Shown here piece by piece: positions 15,684-24,186 of a stretch of DNA of 49,127 bases. This DNA comes from Caulobacter sp. (lineage in GTDB: Bacteria > Pseudomonadota > Alphaproteobacteria > Caulobacterales > Caulobacteraceae). The position numbers were made by a program, and so were the translations under genes. The DNA lies in the NCBI GenBank assembly GCA_026225565.1, contig JAMFTA010000139.1, positions 1 to 49,127 on the forward strand, written 5' to 3'. Under the pieces are notes generated by a model. The model saw nothing but the letters and a program-made list of their open reading frames with translations. It was not told where the DNA came from and made no database searches. How positions within the stretch are numbered: the first letter of the stretch is position 1; the number at the start of each line of letters is the position of its first letter.

Positions 15684-16669
15684 CTGCGACAGTGAAAATG
15701 AACTCGCTCCAGGCCGTGAACGCGGCCCTGACCGAGGCGATGGAGCAGGACCCAAAGGTGCTGGTCCTGGGCGAGGATGTGGGCGACCGCGAAGGTGGCG
15801 GCGTGACCGGCGCTACGGCCGGGCTCTCCACCAGATTCGGCGACCAAAGGGTGCGGACGACGCCGATTTCCGAGCAGGCGATCATCGGCGCTGCGATCGG
15901 TGCGGCATTGGGCGGCTATAAGCCCGTAGCCGAAATCATGCTGATGAACTTCACCACCGTGGCTATGGACATGATCTTCAACCATGCCGCCAAGCTGCGA
16001 TTCATGTCGGGCGGCCAAAGCCAGGTGCCGATCACCATCCGCACCTTGACGGGGGCCGGCTGGCAGACGGCGGGGCAACACGCCGACCATCTCGAAGGTT
16101 GGTTTGCGCATACGGCGGGCATAAAGGTCGTCGCTCCGTCCAACCCGGCCGACTACAAGGGCCTGCTGCTGTCCTGCATCCAGGATCCAGATCCCTGCAT
16201 CTTCATCGAATCCGCCGGCTCGTTGTTCACCCCGGCTGAGGTGCCGATTAATCAGGGACCGATTCCCATCGGAAAGGCCAGAATCGTGCAGGAAGGGACG
16301 GACGTCACCCTTGTCAGCTGGTCGTCCCAGGCGGTGCGGTGCCAGATGGCGCTCCCAGCGCTGACGGAAGCGGGTATTTCCGTCGAGCTGATCGACCTGC
16401 GCACGGTGTCGCCGTGGGATAAGCAAACCGTGCTTGAGTCCGCCGCCAAGACCGGGCGGGTGGTGATTGCGCATGAAGCGATGCGCAGCTTTGGCCCGGG
16501 CGCTGAAATCGCCGCTACGGTCAACGAGGAGTTGTTCGGGCAGCTGAAGGCCCCCGTTCGCCGGCTCGGCGCGCCCTATTCGCCAGTGCCCTTCTCCAAG
16601 CCCTTGGAGAACGCCTTCCTCGTCTCGCCCGATAAGGTCGTGGCGACGGTCAAGGCGCTGATGGGATAG
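15680..16669 (+). CDS. 2-oxo acid dehydrogenase E1 component, beta subunit (AcoB/PdhB-like)
   Basis: The 329-residue partner of E1 alpha. The GTG start at 15680 overlaps the alpha stop codon (GTGA). Conserved features are NAALTEAMEQDPKVLVLGED, the FGDQRVRTTPISEQAIIGAA region and the C-terminal transketolase domain, from about residue 200 with VELIDLRTVSPWD. The active-site His is expected in the GGWQTAGQHADH-like stretch near 130-137, where AGQH is seen. No E2 or E3 gene follows: the next genes are convergent acyl-CoA dehydrogenases. The complex must borrow E2/E3 from elsewhere or work with the free lipoyl protein. Confidence 0.93.
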   Translation: MTATVKMNSLQAVNAALTEAMEQDPKVLVLGEDVGDREGGGVTGATAGLSTRFGDQRVRTTPISEQAIIGAAIGAALGGYKPVAEIMLMNFTTVAMDMIFNHAAKLRFMSGGQSQVPITIRTLTGAGWQTAGQHADHLEGWFAHTAGIKVVAPSNPADYKGLLLSCIQDPDPCIFIESAGSLFTPAEVPINQGPIPIGKARIVQEGTDVTLVSWSSQAVRCQMALPALTEAGISVELIDLRTVSPWDKQTVLESAAKTGRVVIAHEAMRSFGPGAEIAATVNEELFGQLKAPVRRLGAPYSPVPFSKPLENAFLVSPDKVVATVKALMG

Positions 16670-16675
16670 TCATCG

Positions 16676-16734
16676 GTCGCGTAGCCCGGCTGTCTTCCGC
16701 CTGAGTGTGGCGGGGAACGGCTGGGTTACGCGAC
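16676..16734. terminator. Long hairpin between convergent E1 beta and acyl-CoA dehydrogenase genes
   Basis: Arms of 18 nt (16676-16693 and 16717-16734) pair throughout if three G-U wobbles are allowed. The loop holds a second 5-bp hairpin, CCGCC-N7-GGCGG. The structure lies in the 56-bp gap and covers the last codons of the leftward gene. No U-tract is visible. It may be a bidirectional terminator or a REP-like element. Confidence 0.5.
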
Positions 16735-17715
16735 AGCCTGCGCGAGCATCTGCCTGCCCGCCGCCTCTTCCCAACGATCGGCGTCACCGCCCAGGGCGCA
16801 GTTGAGCATGGCTCGCTTGAGGAACAAGTGACAATGGTGCTCCATCGTAAGGCCGATCCCACCGTGCAGCTGCACCGCCTCCTCGGCGATGGCGCGATAG
16901 ACGGTCGTAGCGTTGGCTTTGAGCGCGCCCATGTCGGCGAGGGACGGCGCGGGCGCCGAGGCGCGGGCCCAAAACAACGCTTCGGTGGCGGAGAGCACGG
17001 TCTTCATGTCGGCGACGCGGTGCTTGAGCGCCTGGAACATGGCGAGCGGGCGGTCGAATTGCCGGCGAACCATCAGATAGTCGACCGTCAACTGTAGGAT
17101 CGCGTCGGCGCCGCCTAAGGAATCCCCCGCCAAGGCGAAGAGCAACTGAGCCCGAAGCCGTTCCGCGAGCGCCAACGCCGCCGCACCTTCCGCCAGCACA
17201 AGGCCGTCTGCATTGTGCTCGAACGTCACGTCGAACAGGCGGCGCGTGCGATCCCAGGTTTCGCGAGGCGTGACCTTCATCCCGGCGTCAGCGCGGGGCA
17301 TCAGTGAAACGCGTGCATCGCTAACGATGAGAAACTGGCTGGCGCGGTCGGCGTCCGGAACACAGGTAAGACGTCCGTCAACAGCCCCCGACAGCGATGC
17401 GGTCATGACCTCGCCGGCCATGGCGCGGGCGATCAGCTCGTCGCGAACCGCCAGTGTGTCGGCGGCGGCAAGCGCCTCGATCGCCAGCATCTGGGCGATC
17501 GCGGGCCCCGGCATCAGCACGCGGCCGAACTCGCTGTGAATTGCGCCCGCCGCAACCGCGCCAAGGCCAAGGCCCTCGAGCGCTTCGGGTACGGACATCA
17601 TCAGCCAGCCCAGATCGGCGATCAGCGCCCAGCTCTGCTCCGCATCCGGGGCAAGACCCGTTTCGCCGAAGGCCTTGCGGGCGGCGTCCTGCAGTTCGGC
17701 GCGGGTGAGGCTCAT
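16726..17715 (-). CDS. Acyl-CoA dehydrogenase, small subunit of a heteromeric pair
   Basis: A 329-residue ACAD-fold protein, shorter than ordinary homotetrameric ACADs (about 380). The FAD/CoA signature of the C-terminal helical domain is present (RRQFDRPLAMFQALKHRVAD), as is QLHGGIGLTMEH. It overlaps the larger ACAD gene by 4 bp (ATGA). Large+small adjacent ACADs are the hallmark of alpha2beta2 enzymes known from actinobacterial steroid side-chain and ring degradation (FadE28/29-type ChsE pairs). Such enzymes take bulky ring-bearing acyl-CoAs. The assignment as a heteromer is from gene layout and size, not proven. Confidence 0.88.
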   Translation of the reverse strand: MSLTRAELQDAARKAFGETGLAPDAEQSWALIADLGWLMMSVPEALEGLGLGAVAAGAIHSEFGRVLMPGPAIAQMLAIEALAAADTLAVRDELIARAMAGEVMTASLSGAVDGRLTCVPDADRASQFLIVSDARVSLMPRADAGMKVTPRETWDRTRRLFDVTFEHNADGLVLAEGAAALALAERLRAQLLFALAGDSLGGADAILQLTVDYLMVRRQFDRPLAMFQALKHRVADMKTVLSATEALFWARASAPAPSLADMGALKANATTVYRAIAEEAVQLHGGIGLTMEHHCHLFLKRAMLNCALGGDADRWEEAAGRQMLAQAVA

Positions 17716-18905
17716 GCGACGTCTCCGGCCAAGGTCCAGTTCTTAGGTTCGCGTGGCATTCCCAGCAGCCGTTCGGCGATGATGTTGCGCTGGATCTCGT
17801 CGCTGCCGCCGGCGATGGTCCAGGCGTAGCTGTTCATGAAGTCCGCCATCCAGTTTCCCGTCTCCATCCCGCCGCCAAAGACGATAGGCGCGTGATATTG
17901 CGCTTCCATCCCCCCCAGCCTGATCCCCAGTGATGTGAAGTCCCGAAGGGTTCGCGAATAGGTCAGTTTGACGAGGGATGCGTCGCCAACGCGCTCCTCC
18001 CCCGCGATGCGCGTCGCAAGAAATTGGTCGGCTATAGCGACGGTGGCGTCGATCTTTGTCGCCAGCCTGCCAAAATCGCGCAAGACGCCGGGGTCCGCTT
18101 CGCGGCCGGCGTCGCGGATCAAGGCGGCGAGGCGCCAGAGGCTGCCGCGCAGGCGGGCGCTCAGCTCAAGCAGGGTAAGCCCGCGTTCGGATGACAAGGT
18201 CGATTGCGCGACGGCCCAGCCCTGGCCCTCCTTGCCCAGTCGGTCTTCCACCGGCACTTCGACATCGTCGAGGAAGAGTTCGGCGAACTCCTCATCGCCG
18301 TGGATCTGGCGGATCGGGCGGGCGGTGACGCCCTTGGTTTTGAGGTCGAGCAGCAGATAGGTCAGGCCCGCCTGCTTCGCCCTTTCGTCGCTGGTGCGCA
18401 CGAGCAGCAGGCATTTGTCGGCGAACTGTCCCATGGTCGACCAGAGCTTCTGGCCGTTCACGACATAGACGTCGCCCCGTCGCTCCGCTCGCGTCCTGAG
18501 CCCGGCGAGGTCTGAGCCGGCATTGGGCTCCGAGAAGCCCTGGCACCAGATCTCGCCTTGGAGGATGCGGGGGATATATTTCCGCTGCTGCGCCTCGCTA
18601 CCCCATTCGAAGAGGGTGCTGGCCGCGTGGTAGGTCGACATGAACGACAGCAAGAGGCGCGGCGTGTCCGCGCGCGCGAACTCCTCATAGATGACCTTCT
18701 GCTCCGCCAGGCTGCGGCCGCCGCCCGGCCACTCCGCCGGCCAATGGGGAACACCATAGCCGCCCTCCACCAGCTTTGCGAACCAGCTGCGCTGTGTGTC
18801 GAGGAAGGCCTCGTGGCTCGTGCAGGTCTCGCGCCAGTTGCGCGGTGCGTTCGCCTCGAGCCAGGTGCGCACCTCCTGCCGCAACTTTTCGAGTGCTTCG
18901 GTCAC
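17712..18905 (-). CDS. Acyl-CoA dehydrogenase, large subunit of the same heteromeric pair
   Basis: A 397-residue ACAD with the FAD-binding segment FSEPNAGSDLAGLRTRA and the middle-domain stretch NGQKLWST. The C-terminal AGGSDEIQRNIIAERLLGMPRE carries the conserved EIQRNI motif. GTG at 18905 was chosen because AAGGAG is 8 nt upstream; an ATG at 18962 would add 19 residues with no family support. It is the first gene of the leftward pair and is divergent from a second, similar pair at 19260. It likely oxidises a ring-containing acyl-CoA to the 2,3-enoyl-CoA together with the 329-aa partner. Confidence 0.9.
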   Translation of the reverse strand: MTEALEKLRQEVRTWLEANAPRNWRETCTSHEAFLDTQRSWFAKLVEGGYGVPHWPAEWPGGGRSLAEQKVIYEEFARADTPRLLLSFMSTYHAASTLFEWGSEAQQRKYIPRILQGEIWCQGFSEPNAGSDLAGLRTRAERRGDVYVVNGQKLWSTMGQFADKCLLLVRTSDERAKQAGLTYLLLDLKTKGVTARPIRQIHGDEEFAELFLDDVEVPVEDRLGKEGQGWAVAQSTLSSERGLTLLELSARLRGSLWRLAALIRDAGREADPGVLRDFGRLATKIDATVAIADQFLATRIAGEERVGDASLVKLTYSRTLRDFTSLGIRLGGMEAQYHAPIVFGGGMETGNWMADFMNSYAWTIAGGSDEIQRNIIAERLLGMPREPKNWTLAGDVA

Positions 18906-19259
18906 CTGGCCCGCTCCTTCATGCTTTCTTGGGTCGTGCCCACGAAAGGTCGGTGGTCGCAAGCCGCCCCGGCAGATATCGGCAAGGCGATGAGCGCACG
19001 TGCTTGTACATCAGAGAGCGGCTTCGAGGGTGTTCCTTTCGATCCTCACGGTGAAGGTCGCGATTGGCGCCGTCGCGGGGGCTGCCCAGGGGCGCGCCTG
19101 TTTCGAGGTCGAAACGTGCGCCTTGGTCATCTACTGTCGGCATATCACTGGGGCGCTGTTTTGGACGTTACGGCGGAAGGAAGGGCGTATATGCCTGTTC
19201 GTCCCCAAAAGACTGGAATAACGCGACGTGCAAGCGTTCCTTCGGACCGATAGAGCCGC
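18906..19259. other. 354-bp divergent promoter region between two acyl-CoA dehydrogenase pairs
   Basis: No convincing gene: reading frames here are short and lack Shine-Dalgarno sites. It must hold the promoters for both heteromeric ACAD operons. The clearest structure is the palindrome at 19100-19115. No -35/-10 pair stands out by eye. Confidence 0.6.
19100..19115. promoter_or_regulatory. Perfect palindrome, candidate operator for both ACAD operons
   Basis: GTTTCGA-GG-TCGAAAC, a perfect 7-2-7 inverted repeat, placed 145 bp before the rightward start and 195 bp before the leftward one. The geometry fits a TetR-family dimer. The TetR gene at 30725-31321 is a candidate regulator but its own nearby palindrome (30691) has different arms, so another regulator may be involved. 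Confidence 0.5.
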
Positions 19260-20405
19260 ATGAATTTTGAATGGACTGAGGAAGAGGCGCTATTCCGCCT
19301 GCGGCTGCAGGATTTCCTGGCGCGCAATCTTCCCGCCGATTGGGAAGCTGTGGCGGGCCATGGGCCGGGTTCCGCCGAACTCACCGAGTTCTCGCGTTTG
19401 TTTTGCGGGCGACTGGCGGATGAGGGTCTTCTGACGCCCCACTGGGCGAAGGAGATCGGCGGTCAGGGGCTCGATCCCTGGCATCAGCTCATTCTCGCCG
19501 AAGAGATGTGGGCGGCGGGTGAGCCGCGCGGCGCTCAATATATGAACGTCAACTGGATCGGCCCGACGCTGATCAAATATGGCACCGGAGAACAACAGGC
19601 CCGCTATCTGCCGCCGATCGCCGCGGGCGACGCCATCTGGTGCCAGGGCTTCTCCGAACCGGGCTCCGGCTCGGATCTTGCCTCCTTGCGCACCCGAGCG
19701 ACCGCGGACGGCGATGTCTACCGCGTCTCAGGTCAGAAGATCTGGACGAGCTATGCGGGCCTCGCGGAAACCTGCTTTCTACTGTGCCGCACCGGGGATG
19801 ATCGCAAACGTGGGATCAGCATCCTGCTCGTTCCAATGGACACGCCCGGGATCACCGTCAGGCAGATCCCCTCGATCATCGGCGAAGGCGATATCCACGA
19901 GGTGTTCTTCGACGATGTCGTCGTCCCCGCCACGGCGCGCCTGGGCGATGAAGGGCAGGCGTGGGAGATCATCGCCTTTTCGCTCACCAATGAGCGGCTT
20001 GGCATTCCCCGCTATCATCTGGCGCGCACGGCGCTCGACCGCGCGGTTGGAATCCTGAAGGACCAGGGCGAGTTCGTCAGCGAAACGGTCCGAGTTGAGG
20101 CCGCCAACGCCGCGGCCCTTTGCGAGGCGGCGCGTCTCGCCAGCTACGCCATCGTCAGTCGGCGCGCGCGGGGCGAGGCGATAGGCGCCGAATCTTCGTC
20201 CGCGCGCTTCGGGACCGTGATGGCCGAGCGCCGGGTGGCGGAGTTCATTGTCGAATATCTTTCAGAATCCCTTGGCGACGCTCATCCCTATTTGAAGATG
20301 CACCATCAGCGCGGGATCGTCGCCGGCATCGCGGCGGGCGCGGCGGAGATTCAGCTCAACATCATCGCCAGCGACGTGCTCAAGCTGCCGCGGGAGCCGC
20401 GCTGA
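19260..20405 (+). CDS. Acyl-CoA dehydrogenase, large subunit of a second heteromeric pair
   Basis: A 381-residue ACAD. It has the N-terminal helical domain (MNFEWTEEEALFRLRLQDFL), FSEPGSGSDLASLRTRA for FAD contact and a C-terminal AAGAAEIQLNIIASDVLKLP matching the EIQ-N motif. Its closest neighbour in this window appears to be the large subunit at 17712-18905, with similar segments WCQGFSEP and LRTRA, so the two pairs look like an old duplication. It overlaps the small-subunit gene by 1 bp (TGATG). A weak Shine-Dalgarno precedes ATG 19260. It probably acts on a different ring-bearing acyl-CoA from the first pair. Confidence 0.9.
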   Translation: MNFEWTEEEALFRLRLQDFLARNLPADWEAVAGHGPGSAELTEFSRLFCGRLADEGLLTPHWAKEIGGQGLDPWHQLILAEEMWAAGEPRGAQYMNVNWIGPTLIKYGTGEQQARYLPPIAAGDAIWCQGFSEPGSGSDLASLRTRATADGDVYRVSGQKIWTSYAGLAETCFLLCRTGDDRKRGISILLVPMDTPGITVRQIPSIIGEGDIHEVFFDDVVVPATARLGDEGQAWEIIAFSLTNERLGIPRYHLARTALDRAVGILKDQGEFVSETVRVEAANAAALCEAARLASYAIVSRRARGEAIGAESSSARFGTVMAERRVAEFIVEYLSESLGDAHPYLKMHHQRGIVAGIAAGAAEIQLNIIASDVLKLPREPR

Positions 20406-21322
20406 TGGACCTTTCCCTCAACGACGACCAGATCGCCATTCTCGATACGATCGACACCCTCGCCAAGCCCTATGCGTCGCCGCCGATGCAGGACATCAGC
20501 TTCGCGCTCACAAGTGAGGAGCTTGACCGCGAACTCTTCGACGGCGGCTTCCTGGATATTGCGTTCGACCCGGATCTGGGCGCGGTGTCGGCGGCCTTGA
20601 TGATCGAGCGCCTGGCTCGGCTGCCCTATACTGTGGAGGCTGCTGCCAGCGCGCTTATCCGCCCGTTGATCGGCGCGGACCTGCCGCGTCCTATCTGTCT
20701 GGTGGAAGAAGGAAAGGGCAGGCGCCCCGTAAGGTTCCTCCGGCCCGGCGCGACTATGCTCGTGGTGGGCAAGGCCCAGGTTTCGGCCTTCACGGCTGAT
20801 GCCGATCATATCCGGATCGAAGACACCCTCTACGGCTACCCCATGGCCACGCTCGTCGTCGATCCGGCGGCGGCTGGCGCCGTTCCCCTCGACGTTTCGG
20901 CGGATGAACTGAGGACGCGCTGGCGCGTGGCCATCGCTGCGGAAGGCGCGGGCCTCCTCGCCGCCGCGCTCGCCAGCACCGCCGCCCACGTCACCGATCG
21001 CCAACAGTTCGGCCGTCCGATCGCCACCTTCCAGGCGGTGCGCCATCGCCTCGCCGAGGCCCAGGTGCGCGCCAACGGCGCCTATTGGCTGGCGATGAAG
21101 GCGGCGCGCACCCTCGATCCCGGTGACGCCGCTCTGGCTGCGCTACACGTGCAACAATCGGCCGGGCCGGCTGTCTACGACTTCCATCAGTTCCTGGGCG
21201 CCATGGGCGTGACCCTCGAACATCCGCTGCACCTGTGGACCTATCGTCTCAAGGCCTTGATCGGAGACCTTGGCGGGCGCGGCGAGCAGGGGATCGCGGC
21301 GGGCGCGGCGATCTGGGGATAG
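20405..21322 (+). CDS. Acyl-CoA dehydrogenase, small subunit of the second pair
   Basis: A 305-residue ACAD-fold protein translated by stop-start coupling with the preceding gene. The C-terminal helical domain holds DRQQFGRPIATFQAVRHRLA, the FAD-contact signature, and FLGAMGVTLEHPLHLW. The middle beta domain is shortened compared with full-length ACADs, typical of small subunits in alpha2beta2 enzymes. No other gene follows before a convergent Rieske gene, so this is a two-gene unit. Function as an obligate partner is inferred from size and coupling. Confidence 0.87.
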   Translation: MDLSLNDDQIAILDTIDTLAKPYASPPMQDISFALTSEELDRELFDGGFLDIAFDPDLGAVSAALMIERLARLPYTVEAAASALIRPLIGADLPRPICLVEEGKGRRPVRFLRPGATMLVVGKAQVSAFTADADHIRIEDTLYGYPMATLVVDPAAAGAVPLDVSADELRTRWRVAIAAEGAGLLAAALASTAAHVTDRQQFGRPIATFQAVRHRLAEAQVRANGAYWLAMKAARTLDPGDAALAALHVQQSAGPAVYDFHQFLGAMGVTLEHPLHLWTYRLKALIGDLGGRGEQGIAAGAAIWG

Positions 21323-21327
21323 GGTGC

Positions 21328-21356
21328 AGAGTGGCGACGGGCGCCGCCGCCACTCT
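21328..21356. terminator. Hairpin between convergent ACAD and Rieske genes
   Basis: A 9-bp perfect stem (21328-21336 with 21348-21356; core arm GAGTGGCG) and an 11-nt loop in the 41-bp gap between two stop codons. No strong U-tract. The position suggests a bidirectional terminator. Confidence 0.5.
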
Positions 21357-21363
21357 CGCCCTA

Positions 21364-22776
21364 TCAGAAGCCTAGATCGAGGATCTTGCCGTCGAAGTTT
21401 CCGCCCAGCTTCTGATTCGCGACCGCCAGTTTTTCGGCCGGCACGCCCTTCAAATAGCCGTCGATGATACGGTTATAGTTGCTGATCAGCCCCTCGACGT
21501 CCTTTGACAGGCGCATGAAATCGAAACCCTCAGCATGAAGGCCCTTCTGCTGGATCGGGATATTCGCGTAGTCCTGCCGGGGGATCGCGGGGAATTGGTC
21601 GCTGTCGTAAGGCAGGATGGTCGGCTCCACAGGCGGCTCGTGGGCCTCGCCCTCGGCGACATGGGTCAGCGACCACAGCTCGAACAGGCAGCTTTCGGGC
21701 CCGAGCGGCCGGATACGGTAGCTGGACATGGAGCTGAACATCGGCAGCAGGAAATAGTGCGGGAAGATGAACTCGACCGCATGGATGGGATCGGACACTG
21801 CAACGGCGTTCAAATCCGGTACGGCCTCGCCGCGCGCCCTCAGCTGCTCACCGATCTGATGGTTCAACATGCCGAACCACATCATGATCGCCTGCTGCGG
21901 ATCGCCCTCGGGAAGGTCGACATCGGCGAGTTGGCGGGCGATCTCCACCTCCTTCGCGTGGACCATGCCGGCCATGCCCTGGCTCAATAGCTCAAGGTGT
22001 TTGATTTGGGCCTTGATGTTGCCCTTGGTGTCCAGGTTTGGGTCGATCGGCACGCCGATCCCACCGGTATCCATTCCGTACATGGAATTATATAGCATCG
22101 GCGCCGCCTGCTGCAGCTGCGGGTGCGTGCGCATGACATGATAGCCTTCCATGAAGGCCTCCATGGCGAGTTTCCAGTTCGCCGGCAGCACGGTGGCGTA
22201 CCACCATTCGGAACGGAGCTTGCCCATGCCGTGCGCTTCGATCCGATCGGCGACCGGACCGATGCTGTCGCGCAAGGATGGGGCCTCATTGTCGAAATTG
22301 ATGAAGGCGCAGCCGCCCCAGGTCTCGACGCGGCAAGTCCTCAGCGCCAGATCGCGCTTATCCAGCTGCTCTTCGCTGAACATATGGCGTCCGTAGACGA
22401 AGGTGTTCTCGCCCTCCATGTTCCAACGCCAGCCATGGAACGGGCAGATGAAGCCCTGGCCCTTGCAATTGCCATGGCCCTCCGCCAGCGGCACGCCGCG
22501 GTGGCGGCAGGCGTTGTGATAGGCCTTCACCCCATCCTTGGCGCGCACCACGATCACCGATTTGCCCAGGTTGGAATATTCCACCCAGTCGCCGACGTTC
22601 GGAATCTGCTCTAACCGGCAGGCCATCTGCCAGACGTGCGGCCAGAGATTTTCGCCTTCCAGACGATAAAACTCCTCGTCGTAATAGCGTTTGGCGGGGA
22701 TGCGCTCCGGATTGGTCACCTCGAGAGGACCCGAGCGGTGCGAAGTCTTCACAGCCTCTGGCATTTCTTGCCTCAT
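21364..22776 (-). CDS. Rieske non-heme iron oxygenase, alpha subunit
   Basis: Hydroxylates an aromatic or alicyclic ring with O2 and electrons from a reductase. In 470 residues the Rieske [2Fe-2S] ligands are Cys90 and His92 (CRHRG) and Cys111 and His114 (CPFHGW). The mononuclear iron ligands are expected at His213 and His218 in EGYHVMRTH. The residue in the position of the bridging Asp of naphthalene dioxygenase-type enzymes is Glu210. No beta subunit, ferredoxin or reductase gene is in the window. ATG 22764 is an alternative start. The next gene upstream on this strand is a CoA transferase, suggesting the substrate may be a CoA ester or acid from the same branch. Confidence 0.9.
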   Translation of the reverse strand: MRQEMPEAVKTSHRSGPLEVTNPERIPAKRYYDEEFYRLEGENLWPHVWQMACRLEQIPNVGDWVEYSNLGKSVIVVRAKDGVKAYHNACRHRGVPLAEGHGNCKGQGFICPFHGWRWNMEGENTFVYGRHMFSEEQLDKRDLALRTCRVETWGGCAFINFDNEAPSLRDSIGPVADRIEAHGMGKLRSEWWYATVLPANWKLAMEAFMEGYHVMRTHPQLQQAAPMLYNSMYGMDTGGIGVPIDPNLDTKGNIKAQIKHLELLSQGMAGMVHAKEVEIARQLADVDLPEGDPQQAIMMWFGMLNHQIGEQLRARGEAVPDLNAVAVSDPIHAVEFIFPHYFLLPMFSSMSSYRIRPLGPESCLFELWSLTHVAEGEAHEPPVEPTILPYDSDQFPAIPRQDYANIPIQQKGLHAEGFDFMRLSKDVEGLISNYNRIIDGYLKGVPAEKLAVANQKLGGNFDGKILDLGF

Positions 22777-22846
22777 TTCTGGCTCAAGACTGAAGTGGTA
22801 GAGGCCGGACGTCAGTCCGCAAGACAGATCGCAACGGCGCGATCAG

Positions 22847-24034
22847 TTATCGCCGGGTCGATACATCTGCGCCCGCGCTCAAAGGCTTGATCTCGGCCAT
22901 CACTTCATCTGTGTCTTGCCCCAACGCTGGGGCGGGGCCTGCGACCTTTCCTGGGGTGCGTGAGAACCATGTGGGAACCCCCGGGAAGCGGATCTTGCCG
23001 TGCGGCGACTCCACCGTTTCGAAAAACCCCGCCGCCTCGAGATGCGGATTATCGAAAAGCTGATCGGGCGTCCTGAGGGGGGCGGCCGGAATGCCGAGCG
23101 TGCCAAGCAGATCCAGCCATTCCGCGGTGGTGCGCTCAAGAAAGGTTTCCGCCAAAAGACCGTAAACCCGGTCGATCTGGCGTGCGCGCTGCTGCAGGGT
23201 GGAAAGCTCGTCCCCCGCCCAAGCCGGCTTCACGGCATCGATGAACAGGGACCAGTGTTTGTCGTTGTAGACGAGCGCGGAGACATGGCCGTCTTTGGTC
23301 CGATATGGCTTGCGGTTGGGGGCCACAGCACGGGGGTAGTTCGCTGGGCCGAGCGGCGGATCGAACAGCGCGCCGTTCGCGTGCTCGACCAGCATGAAGG
23401 AGGCCATGGTCTCGAACATCGCGACCTCGACTTCTTGGCCTTCGCCGGTCCGCTCGCGGTGGAATAGGGCCATCATGGTGGCGTAGAGCGCGGTCAACCC
23501 CGAGACCTTGTCAGCAATGATGGTGCCGACAAAGTTGGGCTCGCCGGTCAGCATCTCTTGCACGGCCGTCAGGCCGCATTCGGCCTGGATCGTATCGTCG
23601 TAGGCTGGGCGGTCGCGGTCTGGACCCCGCCGGCCATAGCCGTAGCAGTTGGTGTAGACGATGGCGGGGTTGATAGCTGAGACGGCCGCATAGTCGAAGC
23701 CGAGCTTGCCGATCGCCTTGGACCGCATCGAGTGGATGAAGACGTCGGCGTTTTCCAACAGCCCCCGCAGGGCGCTCTTCCCATCGTCGCTTTGAAGGTC
23801 GAGCACGATGCTCCGCTTGCCGCGGTTCACGTTGACGAATACGCCGGCCATGCCCGGCGCCGGCCCCACCGAGATATAGCGGGTGTTGTCGCCCGCCGGC
23901 GATTCGACCTTGACGACGTCGGCTCCCATATCGGCCATAATCTGCGTCGCATACGGTCCCATCACCATGCCGGTGAGATCGATGACGCGCACGCCTGATA
24001 GCGGACCCTGGCCCCGGGCCTTTCGCTCCATCAT
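22847..24034 (-). CDS. CaiB/BaiF family III CoA transferase (second copy)
   Basis: A 395-residue family III CoA transferase with VRVIDLTGMVMGPYATQIMA at the start, the NRGKRSI segment and the expected catalytic Asp175 in IIADKVSGL. ATG 24034 has AAGGA 5 nt upstream; the next codon is also ATG (24031), giving a nearly ideal 8-nt spacing, so either could be used. It is distinct from the family III enzyme at 1382-2608 and lies 70 bp upstream of the Rieske gene on the same strand, suggesting co-transcription. It is divergent from the stand-alone ACAD operon. Confidence 0.92.
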   Translation of the reverse strand: MMERKARGQGPLSGVRVIDLTGMVMGPYATQIMADMGADVVKVESPAGDNTRYISVGPAPGMAGVFVNVNRGKRSIVLDLQSDDGKSALRGLLENADVFIHSMRSKAIGKLGFDYAAVSAINPAIVYTNCYGYGRRGPDRDRPAYDDTIQAECGLTAVQEMLTGEPNFVGTIIADKVSGLTALYATMMALFHRERTGEGQEVEVAMFETMASFMLVEHANGALFDPPLGPANYPRAVAPNRKPYRTKDGHVSALVYNDKHWSLFIDAVKPAWAGDELSTLQQRARQIDRVYGLLAETFLERTTAEWLDLLGTLGIPAAPLRTPDQLFDNPHLEAAGFFETVESPHGKIRFPGVPTWFSRTPGKVAGPAPALGQDTDEVMAEIKPLSAGADVSTRR

Positions 24035-24186
24035 GATGATCCTTGCATTTCTCGCCCAACTAGCCCGACTTCGCATGGCGCGCCATAACCATCTTGTTCG
24101 GCGGCCCGCCCTCGGTTCGAACTCTGTTGTGTAGCCTGTGCGCGGTTGCTACCTGCACATCGTTTCCGGCAAACGGGATAAACATC

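Noticed and set aside
18558-19253. 231-codon open frame on the plus strand
   Set aside because: Mostly antisense to the large-subunit ACAD gene; composition is typical of a reverse-frame shadow and the end lies in the divergent promoter region.
22827-22844. GATCGC-N6-GCGATC repeat between the CoA transferase and Rieske genes
   Set aside because: Short and built of common GATCGC words in GC-rich DNA; could be chance.
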